From positions 38,032,518 through 38,096,517 of the forward strand of contig NC_087062.1 of assembly GCF_963678635.1 (NCBI RefSeq): DNA of 64,000 nt, in the 5' to 3' direction. Made by a program: the position numbers and the translations under genes. Shown here piece after piece: positions 34,461 through 46,627 of the stretch. Source of the DNA: Symsagittifera roscoffensis (lineage: Eukaryota; Xenacoelomorpha; Acoela; Convolutidae). Every line of letters starts with the position of its first letter. The stretch's first letter is position 1. The notes under the pieces were generated by a model that saw nothing but the letters and a program-made list of their open reading frames with translations, was not told where the DNA came from and ran no database searches.

Positions 34461-36250
34461 GAGAAAGAGAGAAAGAGAAACAGTAAAAAGAGAAATTTTG
34501 CCGTTAACGTAGCTATTACTACTTCTCATTATCTAATCTAACTTAGCCAATTTTTACGAAAAAAAAATCGGGGAATTTAGGCCAAAGCATGAAAAAAAAA
34601 GCTTTTCGCTGTAATGGAAAAAGTTCTTCTTTTTAAAATGTTTTACTATTTAGGTGGTCGGAAGTTACCGTCGTATCTGCACATCAACCGGTTCTATTTA
34701 TAAAATTGGTCAAGTTGTAGTCGATTGTTTACAAAGCCGGCGCAATGTTTTTCAATGTTTTTTCCAGCGTATAAAACATAACGATTTCAGGTCGACATCT
34801 GACAAACCGATCTGGAATGGTAATTTCTAAGAATTTTAGCTAAATCAAATCTCAGCTATTTTAGCTCCATCTTATTAAAAACAGCATCTTATATTTGAGG
34901 TTCTCAAACAAAAACAGCTCATAAAAAGTCTTATCAATGAATGAATTAAGGGGTATTATGAAAACGCATTAACATGAAAAATAATAAATAAAAGTATAAA
35001 TGCAATAATTTTGAAACTACTCAAACACACTTTCAGTCAAATGTTAAGGCAGGGTAACATGTGCCTGAATTTTAGTTTTTTTAAAAAATCAAGTCTATGA
35101 TAATTATAATTACTTATTAAATTAGTTTTTTTTTTTACAAAAACCGTTAAATAAACAACGACATAGTTTTTCAAAAAAAGTAACCATTATTAAGCATTTA
35201 CTTGCCCTAATTGTGCATTAATACAAATAGCAACAAATTAGCTTTTAATATGGGGTCCATATGCTTGCGATTTTTTAAACGCAGATTAATTCGTTTTGTA
35301 TAGAAACTAAGAACTATTGACCGCACATAAAATAGCAAAGTAGCCTAGTGTATCAGTCTCTGACTACAACATAAGCAACAATAGAAGAATAATTGCTTTC
35401 TTTTTATTTCAAATTTTCAGCATTGCAATTTAAAACTCAAGCAAATCATGAAAATTATTTAATTTTTTCTACCAAATGGTCTAGAAAAGCTGAAACAAGA
35501 TTTTTTCCTATAGCTTTTCAGCAATTTTTTCTCGACAAACTTTAACAGTTTAACGTGTAATTTTCAATGAATTTATTATTCTTCCGCCAAATTTTGAAAA
35601 CTAACAATTAAAACGCAATATATCACAATCTGAACAACTAAGTGGCAAACTAGTTAAACAACCGTTTTCAGAAGAAACAAGAATGGCCAATTTTTGTTCA
35701 AGTAGGACATAATATTTTGATCATAGTCCTAGAAAACACACAAACACTTTCCTTCATTTTAGTGTCGTTTTTTTGCATGGTGTGATAAAAGAATCTGAAC
35801 AAAAAACTTCAACTTAGGCATATTCGACAAACATAGTAAAACAGGAAAAGTAAAAAGCAGTTTTTGAAGAAAAAGACAAGAAAATTAAACAAACAATTAT
35901 AATTTTTTTAAACAATCAATTTTTTTCTATTCTTTTTTGTAGGAAATTTTTGTGCTTTCTAAGTTTTTGATTCTCAAAGTGGCGTTGATAAAATTCAACA
36001 AGACTGCTCGTATCAGGGCAAAGCCCTGAAGGTTCCGTCTGCCTTTTAAGGTTTATGGAGCAGCAATAACATTAAAAAATTCAATGAAATAATACAAAAT
36101 GAAAAAAAAATTTTTTTTATAAAATTCATCCCCCACACGCTATATAAAGTACAAAAGGATAGATTTCGCTACTTGTAACAAACCAATTATGGCGCGTCAA
36201 TTGTCTCAAATTGGGAAAAATGGCAATTTTTATACCCCCATAACTTAACA
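34205..36250. repeat. Unit A of the tandem duplication (first copy)
   Basis: Aligns with 38578-40260 at high identity (ATATCTCTCAGATGGTACAG, CTACAACATAAGCAACAATA and GTGCTTTCTAAGTTTTTGAT in both). About 285 bp at 34692-34976 are absent from the second copy. Contains a GAAA microsatellite (34405-34490) and the hairpin at 36013-36029. No coding sequence is supported. Confidence 0.85.
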
Positions 36251-36392
36251 AAAAATGACCACAGGTGAAATATCTTTCTAAACTTAAGCTCAGTACAACA
36301 ATACTTTTTGAATAATATAAAAAAATCCCGTCAAAAATGGCTTTTTAAACAGTCGAATAGTCTGCATTGGCTGTACTTAACTGCTGGTTAAC

Positions 36393-37783
36393 CGCTCCTT
36401 GTAACAAATTAATTACGGCAAATAAGCTTCTTTTAACCAATTTGGAACGATTTCTAAGACGGATTAACTCTCCGCTTACGCGTTAATAGCGCGACATATA
36501 TCGCACGTTAATTGTCCCAAATTGGCCAAAATGGTAATCTTTAAACCCCCGTAACGTTACGAAAAATGGTCAAAGGTAAAATGTCTTTTCAAATTTGAGC
36601 TCAGGACAACAATACCTTTTGAATGATATTAAAAAAAAATCCGTCAAAAATGGCTAGTTAAAAAGTCGAAATTTGTCTGATAAAAAAAAACCACCCGAGC
36701 ACAAATATTCCGTTAGTTTCGTATCAAAAGTTGGAACAACAATCAAATTTCAACCGAGTGCAACACCCGAGTCGAAGCAATGGACTCGTGATTCGATTTT
36801 CAAAGTCAAGAAATTGCAGTTTTGGAGGTTAAAACTTTCAGCTGAGGCTGAGAAGTGGTTTTGAGTAAAACACAAAGCCTGAACAAACTGAAGTCTGATC
36901 AAGAGTGTTGAAACATAAGTCAAATACAATTTTTTCTATTTTTTTTCTATTTCTATATTTTCTATTTTTTTTTCTATTTTTTAATCTATCTTTAAATCTC
37001 TCTTTATGCTTTTAGCGAATAAAAATTTGGTAATCAGCTTTAACCTAATATCAATTCACTGTGTTTTGAAAGCAAACTTAAAAGGGGGGAGTTCGATACC
37101 CTGCCGTTCGATACCCGGCCCCCCTTTGTACTATTTTGAGATATCCATTTCTGGCTGACTGACGACTGACTCTAAAACGTTATTTTTTGGTCAAAATGAT
37201 CCATTAAAATGCTTATAAACGCCTTAATCTATCTTTAAATCTCTCTAAATGCTTTTAGCTAATAAAAATTTGGTAATCAGCTTTAACCTAATATCAATTC
37301 ACTGTGTTTTGAAAGCAAACTTAAAAGGGGGGGGAGTTCGATACCCTGCCGTTCGATACCCGGCCCCCCTTTGTACTATTTTGAGATATCCATTTCTGGC
37401 TGACTGACGACTGACTCTAAAACGTTATTTTTTGGTCAAAATGATCCATTAAAATGCTTATAAACGCCTTCCTAACCCCCCCACCCCAACCCCCAAACCC
37501 CCCCCCCCCCCCCCCCCCCCCCTCGAAAAAATTCTAGATCCCCTCACCTCGAGAAAATCCTAGATCCGCCCCTGCCAATACGTATTCCACAAAGTCGAAA
37601 GATACCCAAAAATGAACTAATTTTGGGTTAGAAAACACAATTCGAAAAATAGTATGATCAAAAAAGAACCAAAAAACTACCCAAGTAGTGGAGCAACCGA
37701 CCTGGGCAAACGTACTATGTTATTTTTCTATCAAACATTTCTGTAAGGCGAAATAGTGACAACATGTTCATACAAGCTTATTT
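36393..37783. repeat. Unit X of the tandem duplication (second copy), with an internal 225-bp duplication
   Basis: Matches 32556-33713. The stretch CTATCTTTAAATCTCTCT ... AGTTCGATACCCTGCCG is present twice (about 37000 and 37226), so this block exists three times in the window. The poly-C run at 37498-37522 is much longer than in the first copy. Confidence 0.85.
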
Positions 37784-38577
37784 CGACTATTTAGACAAAA
37801 TCCGCTAGGGAAAACAAGCATCCTTCAACCAATTTGGAACGATTTCTAAGACGGATTAAATCTCCGCTTACGCGTTAACAGCGCAAAATATATTGCGCGT
37901 TAGTTTTTCCAAATGTGCAAAATTGACAGTATTTAAACCCAAATAACTTTACAAAAAATGATCACAGGTGAAATATCTTTTCGCAGTTGAGCTCAAGACA
38001 ACAATATCTTTTGTATGTTATGAAGAAATTCCGTCAAAAATGGCTAGTTGAAAAGTCGAAATTTGTCTGATAAAAAAACCACACCGAGCACAAATATTCC
38101 GTTACTTTCGAAACAAAAATTTGGACAAAAGCAGCATCTACTGTTTGAACTCAACTGCTGTTAAAGAAAACAAACAATTGCAATTCATAACTACAAAATA
38201 AACAAGACTGCACGTATATCAAGGCCCAGCCTTGAATATTCCGACTGCACTTAGGGCCAATTGAAAAGTTTTTTGATTGACAAAATAATCGAGAAAAAAG
38301 AAGGTTTTTATTGTTTATACATTTGATCCCCCATACGCTATGTAAGTACTAAGGGCGTTTTAGCGCCTCGTGTTGTAATAAAAGGATTCAATTGCTGGCC
38401 TCAATTCAATTTGGAACGCACTAATTCGCCTCTTACGCGTGTTATAGAGTACGCAAACATCGCACTTTAATTACGCCAATTTGATCAAATTAGCAGTTTT
38501 CAAACGCCCGTAACTTTACATAAACTGATCACAAGTAAAATTTGAGTAAAGTTTTTTTCATTTGAGCTAAAAATAAC
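37784..38577. other. Diverged interspersed-repeat copies between the duplicated units
   Basis: Holds TCTCCGCTTACGCGTTAACAG and GGCTAGTTGAAAAGTCG blocks and the variant hairpin TCAAGGC-CCA-GCCTTGA (38219-38235). No gene. Confidence 0.55.
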
Positions 38578-40620
38578 AATATCTCTCAGATGGTACAGAA
38601 AATTTCCGTCAAAAACGCTTAGTTAAAAGTCGAAAAATGACTGAAAAAATCACAACAAGCATAAGTATTCCTAACTTTCTTCGAAAGTCGGAACAAAAAT
38701 AGCTCAAACCCATTTTGTATACTAAACACTATTCAAGACCAATTGAAAAGCAGTCAGAAAAATCAGAGATTTTAAAGAAAGAAAGAAAGAAAGAAAAAAA
38801 GAAAGAAAGAAAGAAAGAAAGAAAGAGAGAAAGAGAGAAAGAGAAACAGTAAAAAGAGGAATTTTGCCGTTAACGTAGCTAATACTACCTCTCATTATCT
38901 AATCTAACTCTGTCAATTTTTACGAAAAAAAAATCGGGGAATTTAGGCCAAAGCATGAAAAAAAATGCTTTTCGCTGTAATGAAAAAAGTTCTTCTTTTT
39001 AAAATGTTTTACTATTTAGGTGGTCGGAAGTTACCGTGGTATCTGCACATCAACCGGAAAAATAATAAATAAAAGTATAAATGCAATAATTTTGAAACTA
39101 CTCAAACACACTTTCAGTCAAATGTTAAGGCAGCGTTACATGTGCCTGAATTTTAGTTTTTTTCAAAAATCAAGTCTAAGATAATTAAAATCACTTATTA
39201 AATTAGTTTTTTTTTACAAAAACCGTTAAATAAACAACGACATGGTTTTTCAGAAAAAAGTAACCTTTATTAAGCATTTACTTGCCCTAATTGTGCATTA
39301 ATACAAATAGCAACAAATTAGCTTTTAAAATGGGATCCATATGCTTGCGATTTTTTAAACGCAGATTATTCCGTTTTCTAAAGAAACTAAGAACTATTGA
39401 CCGCACATAAAATAGCAAAGTAGCCTAGTGTATCAATCTCTGACTACAACATAAGCAACAATAGAAGAATAATTGCTTTCTTTTTAATTCAAATTTTCAG
39501 CATTGCAATTGAAAACTCAAGCAAATCATGAAAATTATTTATTTTTTTTCTACCAAATGGTCTAGAAAATTTGAAACAAGATTTTTCCTCTAGCTTTTCA
39601 GCAGTTTTTTCTCGACAAACTTTAACAGCTTAACGTGTAATTTTCAATGAATTTATTATTCTTCCGCCAAATTTTGAAAACTAACAATTAAAACGCAATA
39701 TATCACAATCTGAACAACTAAGTGGCAAACTAGGTAAACAACCGTTTTCAGAAGAAACAAGAATGGCCAATTTTTGTTCAAGTAGGACATAATATTTTGA
39801 TCATAGTCCTAGAAAACACACAAACTCTTTCCTTCATTTTAGTGTCGTTTTTTTTGCATGGTGTGATAAAAGAATCTGAACAAAAAACTTCAACTTAGGC
39901 ATATTCGACAAACATAGTAAAACAGGAAAAGTGAAAAATAGTTTTTGAAGAAAAAGGCAAGAAAATTAAACAAACAATTATAATTTTTTTAAACAATCAT
40001 TTTTTTTCGATTCTTTTTTGTAGGAAATTTTCGTGCTTTCTAAGTTTTTGATTCTCAAAGTGGCGTTGATAAAACTCAACAAGACTGCTCGTATCAGGGC
40101 AAAGCCCTGAATGTTTCGACTGCCTTTTAAGGTTTATGGAGCAGCAATAACATTAAAAAATTCAATGAAATAAAACAAAATGAAAAAAAAATTTTTCTAA
40201 AATTTGAAATTTTTTATAAAAATCTTCCCCTCACACGCCATATAAAGTACAAAAGGATAGATTTTGCTACTTGTAACAAACCAATTATGGCGAATAGGCT
40301 TCTTTTAACCAATTTGGAACGATTTCTTAGACGGATTAACTCTCCGCTTACGCGTTAATAACGCGAAATATATCGCGCGTTAATTGTCCCAAATTGGCCA
40401 AAATGGCAATCTTTAAACCCCCGTAACTTTACAAAAAATGATCACAGGTAAAATATCTTTTCAGATTTGAGCTAAGGACAACAATACGTTTCGAATGATT
40501 AAAAAAAATTCCATCAAAAAAGGCTGGTTAAAAAGTCGAAATTTGTCTGAAGAAAAAAAAAACCCACCCCGAGCACAAATATTCCGTTACTTTCGTATCA
40601 AAAGTCGGAACAAAAATCTA
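38578..40620. repeat. Unit A of the tandem duplication (second copy) plus adjoining interspersed repeat
   Basis: 38578-40260 matches 34205-36250. 40260-40620 is another member of the interspersed family (CGCTTACGCGTTAATAACGC, GTTACTTTCGTATCAAAAG). It has a GAAA microsatellite at 38775-38845 and the hairpin TCAGGGC-AAA-GCCCTGA at 40094-40110. Confidence 0.85.
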
Positions 40621-41406
40621 ATTATACTTGAGCTAAACTAAAATTGTTACCGAGTTAAGTGTAAATAAGATATTGTAAGCGGTCTAAATTAAGCATACAT
40701 AAGCATGCTCGCTCGCTTTACTCGCTCAAAATTAGACAAAAATCAAAAACTTCGACCCGGTTTTTCTCCACACTGGGATTGTTTTTTTTTTGTTATTTTG
40801 TTAATAGCGTTCGAATCGCTATTAAAAGAGTGGTAAATGATAGATAACTTGATCAATTCCAATAATTATTTGTGGTAACTGAGTTTGCGTCATACAAAAC
40901 ATGCGAATACAAATTTCCTATCATTTTCAATGGTCGTAACAACGAGGCAAGCTACTTTGTCTCAAGTTACGTTTTTTTAACTTAATCTATCATTGTATCA
41001 ACATTTAATTAAATGTGCCAATATATTTGACATGTGTTAGGTAAAGTGTGTTTGTGTGCGTGTATTCAAGTGTATGTGCCTGCTACTGAAAAAAAAATGT
41101 ATAATTTTTGCGAAGTTCCATCACTTTTTTTGAAATCAAATACAACTTCATAGACAACGAAGGACAGTCAGAAATTCAAGGTTTTGCCCTTTATTACGAG
41201 CAGTTTTACTGATAACTTGAATCGATAATATGGAGCAAAAAAGATGGCTATTAGCTCACTTAAACGGAAAGTTTCAAGCGACAGAACTCAAAAATTACTA
41301 AAATCAAGTTGGAACTCGGAGTGTACCGACTGCTTTTTCAAGTATCTGAGGTATTTTTTTTGCTGAAACCATAATCTCGGAAAATCTCGGAAAATCTTGT
41401 CACAAC
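40621..41406. other. No gene; interspersed repeat remnants
   Basis: GCATGCTCGCTCGCTTTACTCG (two overlapping blocks) near 40700 resembles 20860 (inverted) and 49170. A degenerate hairpin region (GGTTTTGCCCTTTATTACGAG) lies at 41180. No ORF supported. Confidence 0.4.
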
Positions 41407-41775
41407 CAGGGGCGGATCTAGGATTTTCTCGAGGGGGGGGGGGGGCGCAGATATTGATTTTCCGAGCTCTCCTAGAGCACTAAAAAGACGCTGTTTTGGC
41501 CAAATTTTCTGCGCCGCAGGCTAATTTTTGAAAAAAACAAGTCAAAAAAGCCGTTTTTGGGCATTTTTTGGAAAACTTTGACCAAAAAATCGCGTTTTTT
41601 TGGCGCGCGCTCCCCCTCAAAGTTAGTATATATTGGCGCCAAAGGCGCCTTTACAAAAATTTTAGGGTCGGTCGGCCAAAAATCGATTTCTTAAAAAGTA
41701 CCAAAGGGGGGACCCTTTGGGTCGGGAGGGGGTCGAATCCCTGAGGGGGGGGGGGGGGGGGCGTCCGCGTCTTGA
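41407..41775 (+). mobile_element. Non-autonomous hAT-like element
   Basis: Begins CAGGGGCGGATCTAGG, a start common to hAT-type miniature elements, and carries GGCGCGCGCTCCCCCTC and TTAGTATATATTGGCG in the body, shared with 54115-54540. The right end has expanded into poly-G and lost the CTAAACCCGCTACTG terminus seen (reversed) at 31093. No transposase. Confidence 0.6.
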
Positions 41776-42404
41776 TTTCGTTTTACCAAAACGTTTGTAA
41801 AAATACAATCAGTAGACGTGCTTACTAAATATAGCAGCAATCTAGTCCAGATCATCTTAGGTGAATAGGTATAATATTTTGCATACATCGTTGAATAAAG
41901 TAATTGTTGGTGGTAAATATGACCATTTTTAAACAACGCTCAAATTCAGTCACGTTTGGTAGATAGTTGAGTCACAGTGACTTCAGAAATTACTTATAGC
42001 TTTCGTTAGAACTTCTTTCGTTAATTCTTAAAGTAGATTTATACTTCAAAATTGAGCTTTTTGTTGTCAAAAATCCATTGTTCATCCGATTACAAAGCAG
42101 AAAATTGTTGGATAATATATTTTATACCAAAGCAGTCTTTTATAACCTAGCTATAGCTGTGTTTACAGACGAGATAAATTAGCGACAACTAACACTGTTC
42201 GCACACACTATTCTTGTTATGCCCAACGTTTGCGCAGTGGAGGGAACGGAGTAAGCGCAAGCTAGATGCCAAAGCCTTCCGTAGGCGCAACTACGACCTT
42301 ATAATTCGACCAATGCGACTTAAGTTATTTAATTTTTGACCGGTGAAACCAAAAGTGTTTATATTTGAACAAAAAACAGCTTATGAGTTATAACCGAAGG
42401 TGGT
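41776..42404. other. No gene seen
   Basis: Unique-looking AT-rich sequence with a short GC-richer patch (42180-42310). No ORF above 64 codons and no repeat partner recognised. Confidence 0.3.
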
Positions 42405-42795
42405 TAACTCATAGAGTAATTTCGGATAGGGTACACCGTCTGCTCGTCACGCTATCTTATTTTCGGCCGGATAGACTCGTGCAACTTCTTAGTCTAATAC
42501 CGATCCTAATCTTACTCTTATATCTACTAGTCTCAGGGTGTTTAACTAGTCTCTGCTAGGCTCAATAGATCTAGAGTATACTGGCTTATTGCGGCAGCTG
42601 AAGTTCTCTTGGAGAGGCAACTAATTTCTAAGTTAAATTCAAATCTCTCTGGTGCTGAAATTACAAGTAATTTCAGCACTTACAAATAAGTGGGTTGTTA
42701 GTTGGATGGATTATGATTGGTTAATATTAAATATTTTACAGTGGTAAAATATCTAATTTATCCAGTAATAAAATGTAGTTTAGATCAGGTTCCAC
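42405..42795 (+). repeat. 391-bp LTR-like repeat, copy 1
   Basis: TAACTCATAGAGTAATTTCG ... GATCAGGTTCCAC is repeated in the same orientation at 63114-63504 with about 20 differences. It contains the palindromes GCTGAAATTAC/GTAATTTCAGC and ATATTTTAC/GTAAAATAT. It could be a solo LTR. Confidence 0.75.
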
Positions 42796-43330
42796 TTAGG
42801 AAGAAACCCAAATATAAACAAGGATAGCCGGTTGCTGTGCAAGTAGCACAGAATGTTCCGACCACGATAAGAAAACTACAAATAAAATTGTTTTTTTTTC
42901 TCTATCTAGTGTTGTTTTTGTGCGTTGTGTGATGAGAGAAATATACAAACGCCGCCTTAAACCAGTTTTCCGTTTAGTTAAAGCAAGTTTTCTAGGTACC
43001 AAAATAAAATGAACGTTATTCGATTGCTCTAATCGCTCAAAACTCGATTGAAAGGCATAAACTTCAAATCGGCTTTTCGTGACACTGTCAGAAAACATTG
43101 AAAAAATTGTTACATGTCGTCCAAATCACAATTGAAAGGGCTTTATGGTGATATATCAATCAACCAATTTCCTACATTTTTGTGGCACCTGATTTTGCGA
43201 AGAAAACAAAAAGTAAAACAAAAAAGAAAAAACTAAAACAAACCTTAAAACAAAGTTGATCCCCATTTTTAATGGTCGGAATAATTATGCCCTTCACTTG
43301 GTATTTTGTGGCAATGCTAAGCCAGTGCAC
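42796..43330. repeat. Interspersed repeat family member with hairpin
   Basis: GATAGCCGGTTGCTGTGC-AAGTA-GCACAG then GAATGTTCCGACCAC, followed by a GTGTGAT block, matches 48790-48910 and, by layout, the unit A hairpin region. No coding capacity. Confidence 0.6.
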
Positions 43331-43607
43331 ATTCAAAAACGCTCATTCATTGGAATAAGAATGCGTCGTAGCATTTTTTGTTTCAAATAAGAATGCCCAA
43401 TGAAGCGGAAGTTTTGTATAAGTTTGCTACAAGAAATTCAATCATACAAAAAAATTTGTAATTCTAACAGTATTATTTGCCATTTGATCAACTATTTTCT
43501 TCTGCGGGAGTTTTGCATATAATGTACTAGATTGATCCTCCTGAAAAATCTTCTTCGCAATTAACATCTAACCGGGAATATTTACTGCTCAATTCATAAA
43601 TCTGATC

Positions 43608-45429
43608 TACCCGCACTGAGGTTCGATGTATGATAATCCATTATAATGGATTTTCATGGTCTGATTCTATAAAACATTTATAAAAATGATTATAATGGAT
43701 TAATAAATTGAACAAAAAAAATCAGTTTAAACCATTATAATAGATTATAATGGATTATGACGGACCATAATGGATTAGATTGAATTATAATGGGTTATAA
43801 TGGGTCATAATGAACTACGATGCATATTTTTTTTACGCAAGAGCCGAATTTTTCAAAAATGTTCTGTATTATTTCAAAAGTTGAACACTGCAAACGTTAA
43901 ATTGAGATTTACATTTGGCTTGTAAATTTTGTTGTATTATTTTTTCTCATTGTTTTGTTATTTGGTCTATCACAGGCCCTTGTTCATTCACCCCATACTT
44001 ATGCCTGGCAGTCTTACTTCCTCCATTTGCCACCCAAATTACGCCCTTTACAAACGTTTACCACCCACCACCCATCTCACCACCTATTCCACTCACCATC
44101 AAACCACCAACACTTGGTGGTGGAGGAGGTTTCCGAGAGTTCGGCAAGGTGGGGGTAAACTGCGAGGGGAGGGGGGGGGGGGTAAACTGGGGGGAGTAAA
44201 AGGTGGGGGTGAGAGGGGACTCCCGGGGAGGGAAGTTAACGGGGGGGGGGGGGGGGGGTAACTGGGAAGGAGATTTAAACTGTGGGGGGAGTAAGCTGGG
44301 GAAGGGATGTTAAACTGTGGTGTGAGGGCTTAAACTGTGGAATGTGGTTTGGTTTAGGTAAATTAAGGAGGATGAGGGGGGTATAAACACGGGGAAAAAT
44401 AAATTGGGGGAAGGGGTGAACATGAGTGGAGAAAAAGAATCCTGGGTTGACCTCCACAGACCGAAAATGCTAATCAACAAAGTCTTTGAAAAAATACTAG
44501 TCATACAAATTTCATACATTTGCTAAAATGGTGTCATCGAATTTTCAAAGAACTTTTTTCTTGTTTTAGCATATATGGAAATTGTATGACCAGCATTTTT
44601 TTGATGGCAAAAACAAATCTTTCTGAAGTAATTTTGAAATTTTTCCAGAAGTTTTTTCATTTTTTTTCAACCGCAAATCGAAATTTGTACTCAAATAAAC
44701 ATTTTCCTAACAAACGTTTTTTGCACGCAAAACTTGATTTTTTGTTTGCATAACGTAGTTCTGCATACACAAAAAATGGGAATTTTTTCCGTTTCTGGAT
44801 AACATTTTTTTCTAAAACGCTAAAAATTCGTTTTTTTTTTGTATTGCACGTTTTTGTGTGCCTTGATCTGATAATTTATTGCAATTTTTGTATTGCACGT
44901 TTTGTCTGATAATTTAAAAATTCAAATTTTAGAAATAATCATTATGAAAAATTACTCTTATTCAAGTTAGGTTGTTTCCAGTGCAATGAAAATGCAAGAC
45001 GGTCAAATTTTTGGTTACTCTAAATTTGGGTAAACCATGGTTTTTGTCACTTCTGTTCAGTCACTTATGATTAGCACTTTCCTTATATGAAAATGGCAAG
45101 ACTAGCGTTTTTGGTCAACCTGGGATGGCAGATGGGATTAAGCAAACGATATAAATTTAAGTAGGTTTAGAATTCGAGTAGACCATAAATTTTGTACAGA
45201 TTATGATCCATTATAATCCATTATAATGGATTTTAATGCGAAAATTTTGTACAGATTATGATCCATTCTAATCCATTATAATGGTTTTTAATGGATTATA
45301 ACCGATTTAAAATTTTGGAAAAAAAATGAATATAATGGATCACAATCGATTGTGTGGTCCCAAAGTGTAATTATAACCAATTATAATGGCAAAATTCCTG
45401 ACCACAAAAGTGGAACCTCATTGCGGATA
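43608..45429. mobile_element. 1.8-kb terminal-inverted-repeat element
   Basis: The left end TACCCGCACTGAGGTTCG and the right end, reversed, TATCCGCAATGAGGTTCC match at 15 of 18 positions. Both subterminal regions are packed with TCCATTATAATGGAT-type palindromes (43630-43810 and 45200-45390). The interior carries a G-rich minisatellite and no transposase. The TACCCGCA start is shared with the elements at 59479 and 60676. Confidence 0.7.
44140..44345. repeat. G-rich minisatellite around TAAACTG
   Basis: Repeating GGGGGTAAACTG / TTAAACTGTGG units separated by G4-G18 runs, preceded at 44050-44110 by a CCACCCACC-rich stretch on the same strand. Strong potential for quadruplex formation. Long ORFs across it are low-complexity artefacts. 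Confidence 0.7.
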
Positions 45430-45560
45430 GAGACTTTTAAATGCGCAGTATTTTTTGCTTGATATTTTTAAGAAAACCTTATTTCTCTTGAAAAATTATA
45501 GTGCAATTTTCCACGGCTTTATGTTTTGACCTTGAGTTTCATTATAGAACCTGTGCGAAT

Positions 45561-45635
45561 ATGGATTTAGGTTTGCTACAAATCGTTAATTGTTACGAGT
45601 TATCGCTCAACAAATTTATACAGAGGACTAAAAAG
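45561..45635 (+). CDS. Candidate first exon of the helicase-ankyrin gene
   Basis: ATG at 45561 opens 25 codons (MDLGLLQIVNCYELSLN ...) that end in AAG|GTAAGA, a strong donor. It is placed on the right strand 1 kb upstream of the large exon. The phase (0) does not match the next candidate exon at its best acceptor, so a further small exon or another arrangement is needed. Confidence 0.3.
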
Positions 45636-45810
45636 GTAAGATCCATTTTCAAATTTCAGTTTTAAAAAATTAATAAGTTTTCGTGAGTCTTTCAACTGTT
45701 TTATTACACTGTTGTCAGAGGTTACCAAAAGCTAACTGCAGAGCAAAAAAATCAGTTGTCCAAAATAATTCGACTTAGAGAAATACATTTATTGTAATTG
45801 CAATTAACAG

Positions 45811-45917
45811 AAGTTTGCAATGAAAACTGTAAGATAGAACTTCCAGCAATTAGTGGCAAACTATTAATTGTGCCAAACCTTGCTCATAGTAGCGTTGCTT
45901 ACTTTCTGATTTCCGAG
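45811..45917 (+). CDS. Candidate second exon of the helicase-ankyrin gene
   Basis: Acceptor CAATTAACAG| and donor GAG|GTAACTG bound an open stretch reading VCNENCKIELPAISGKLL and AHSSVAYFLISE. It ends in phase 0, and the large exon can begin in phase 0 at an AAAATAG|AGC acceptor (46628), giving LISE-SDFNLLVMASDL without a stop. Confidence 0.4.
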
Positions 45918-46627
45918 GTAACTGATATAAAATTTGTTAACGGGATGGTTTTTTCTCCATACAAATTTTGAAACTGTATTTAGGAGATTTTGACTGATTT
46001 TAAAAAGCTTAAAAATATTGATGTTTTGAGCTTAAAATCAAAAACATATTTTACCTGAGATTGTTTTTCGCAAAATTACGGAGGCTCGAAAATGTCCAAT
46101 TTGGAAATTTTGGTGGGATAATCAATGCTCTTGTTTAACATTAAAGCGTAAATTATGCCGGCTCAGAAAACAATCGAATTTTATTGAAGCAAACTAAATA
46201 GTCCAAATAACATTTTTCTGAATAATGAACATATCATTTTGTCCTTGACATTGCATTGCATGTCGGGAAGAAGATACGCAAAAAAAATCTGAAAGTTTCA
46301 AGTTTTCTTTTCGAAATTCATTTTTGCTACTGCAGATAACCTAAGTGTCAGTCGGAAAAATTAGAGCTCTAAGCAAACCGTTGAGATTAAATATTTTACC
46401 CAACTGTTCTAATGTTACCTGCAAAAAAGACTGTTCTCCGTTTGTTTCTGTTTCTCGGCCCAAAACGGGAGCCAATTCTGTGAAGCAGCGAGAATCGTAC
46501 GAAAACTGAAAACGTTCTCCTAAGCTAAATAGTTTCACTCTCAAGAACCTCGGAAGCTATTGGGTCTAATATATAACGAAAATTGAAGGAAGTTAATAAA
46601 TTATCATATTTATTGGCCTGAAAATAG

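Noticed and set aside
34405-34490. GAAA tract as a regulatory element
   Set aside because: An ordinary microsatellite, duplicated passively with the 4-kb unit.
36673-36864. 63-codon ORF in repeat unit X
   Set aside because: The first copy of the same unit does not keep the frame; it is repeat sequence.
43915-44520. Gly- and Pro-rich ORFs of 60-110 codons
   Set aside because: Low-complexity translation of the G-rich minisatellite and its C-rich flank.
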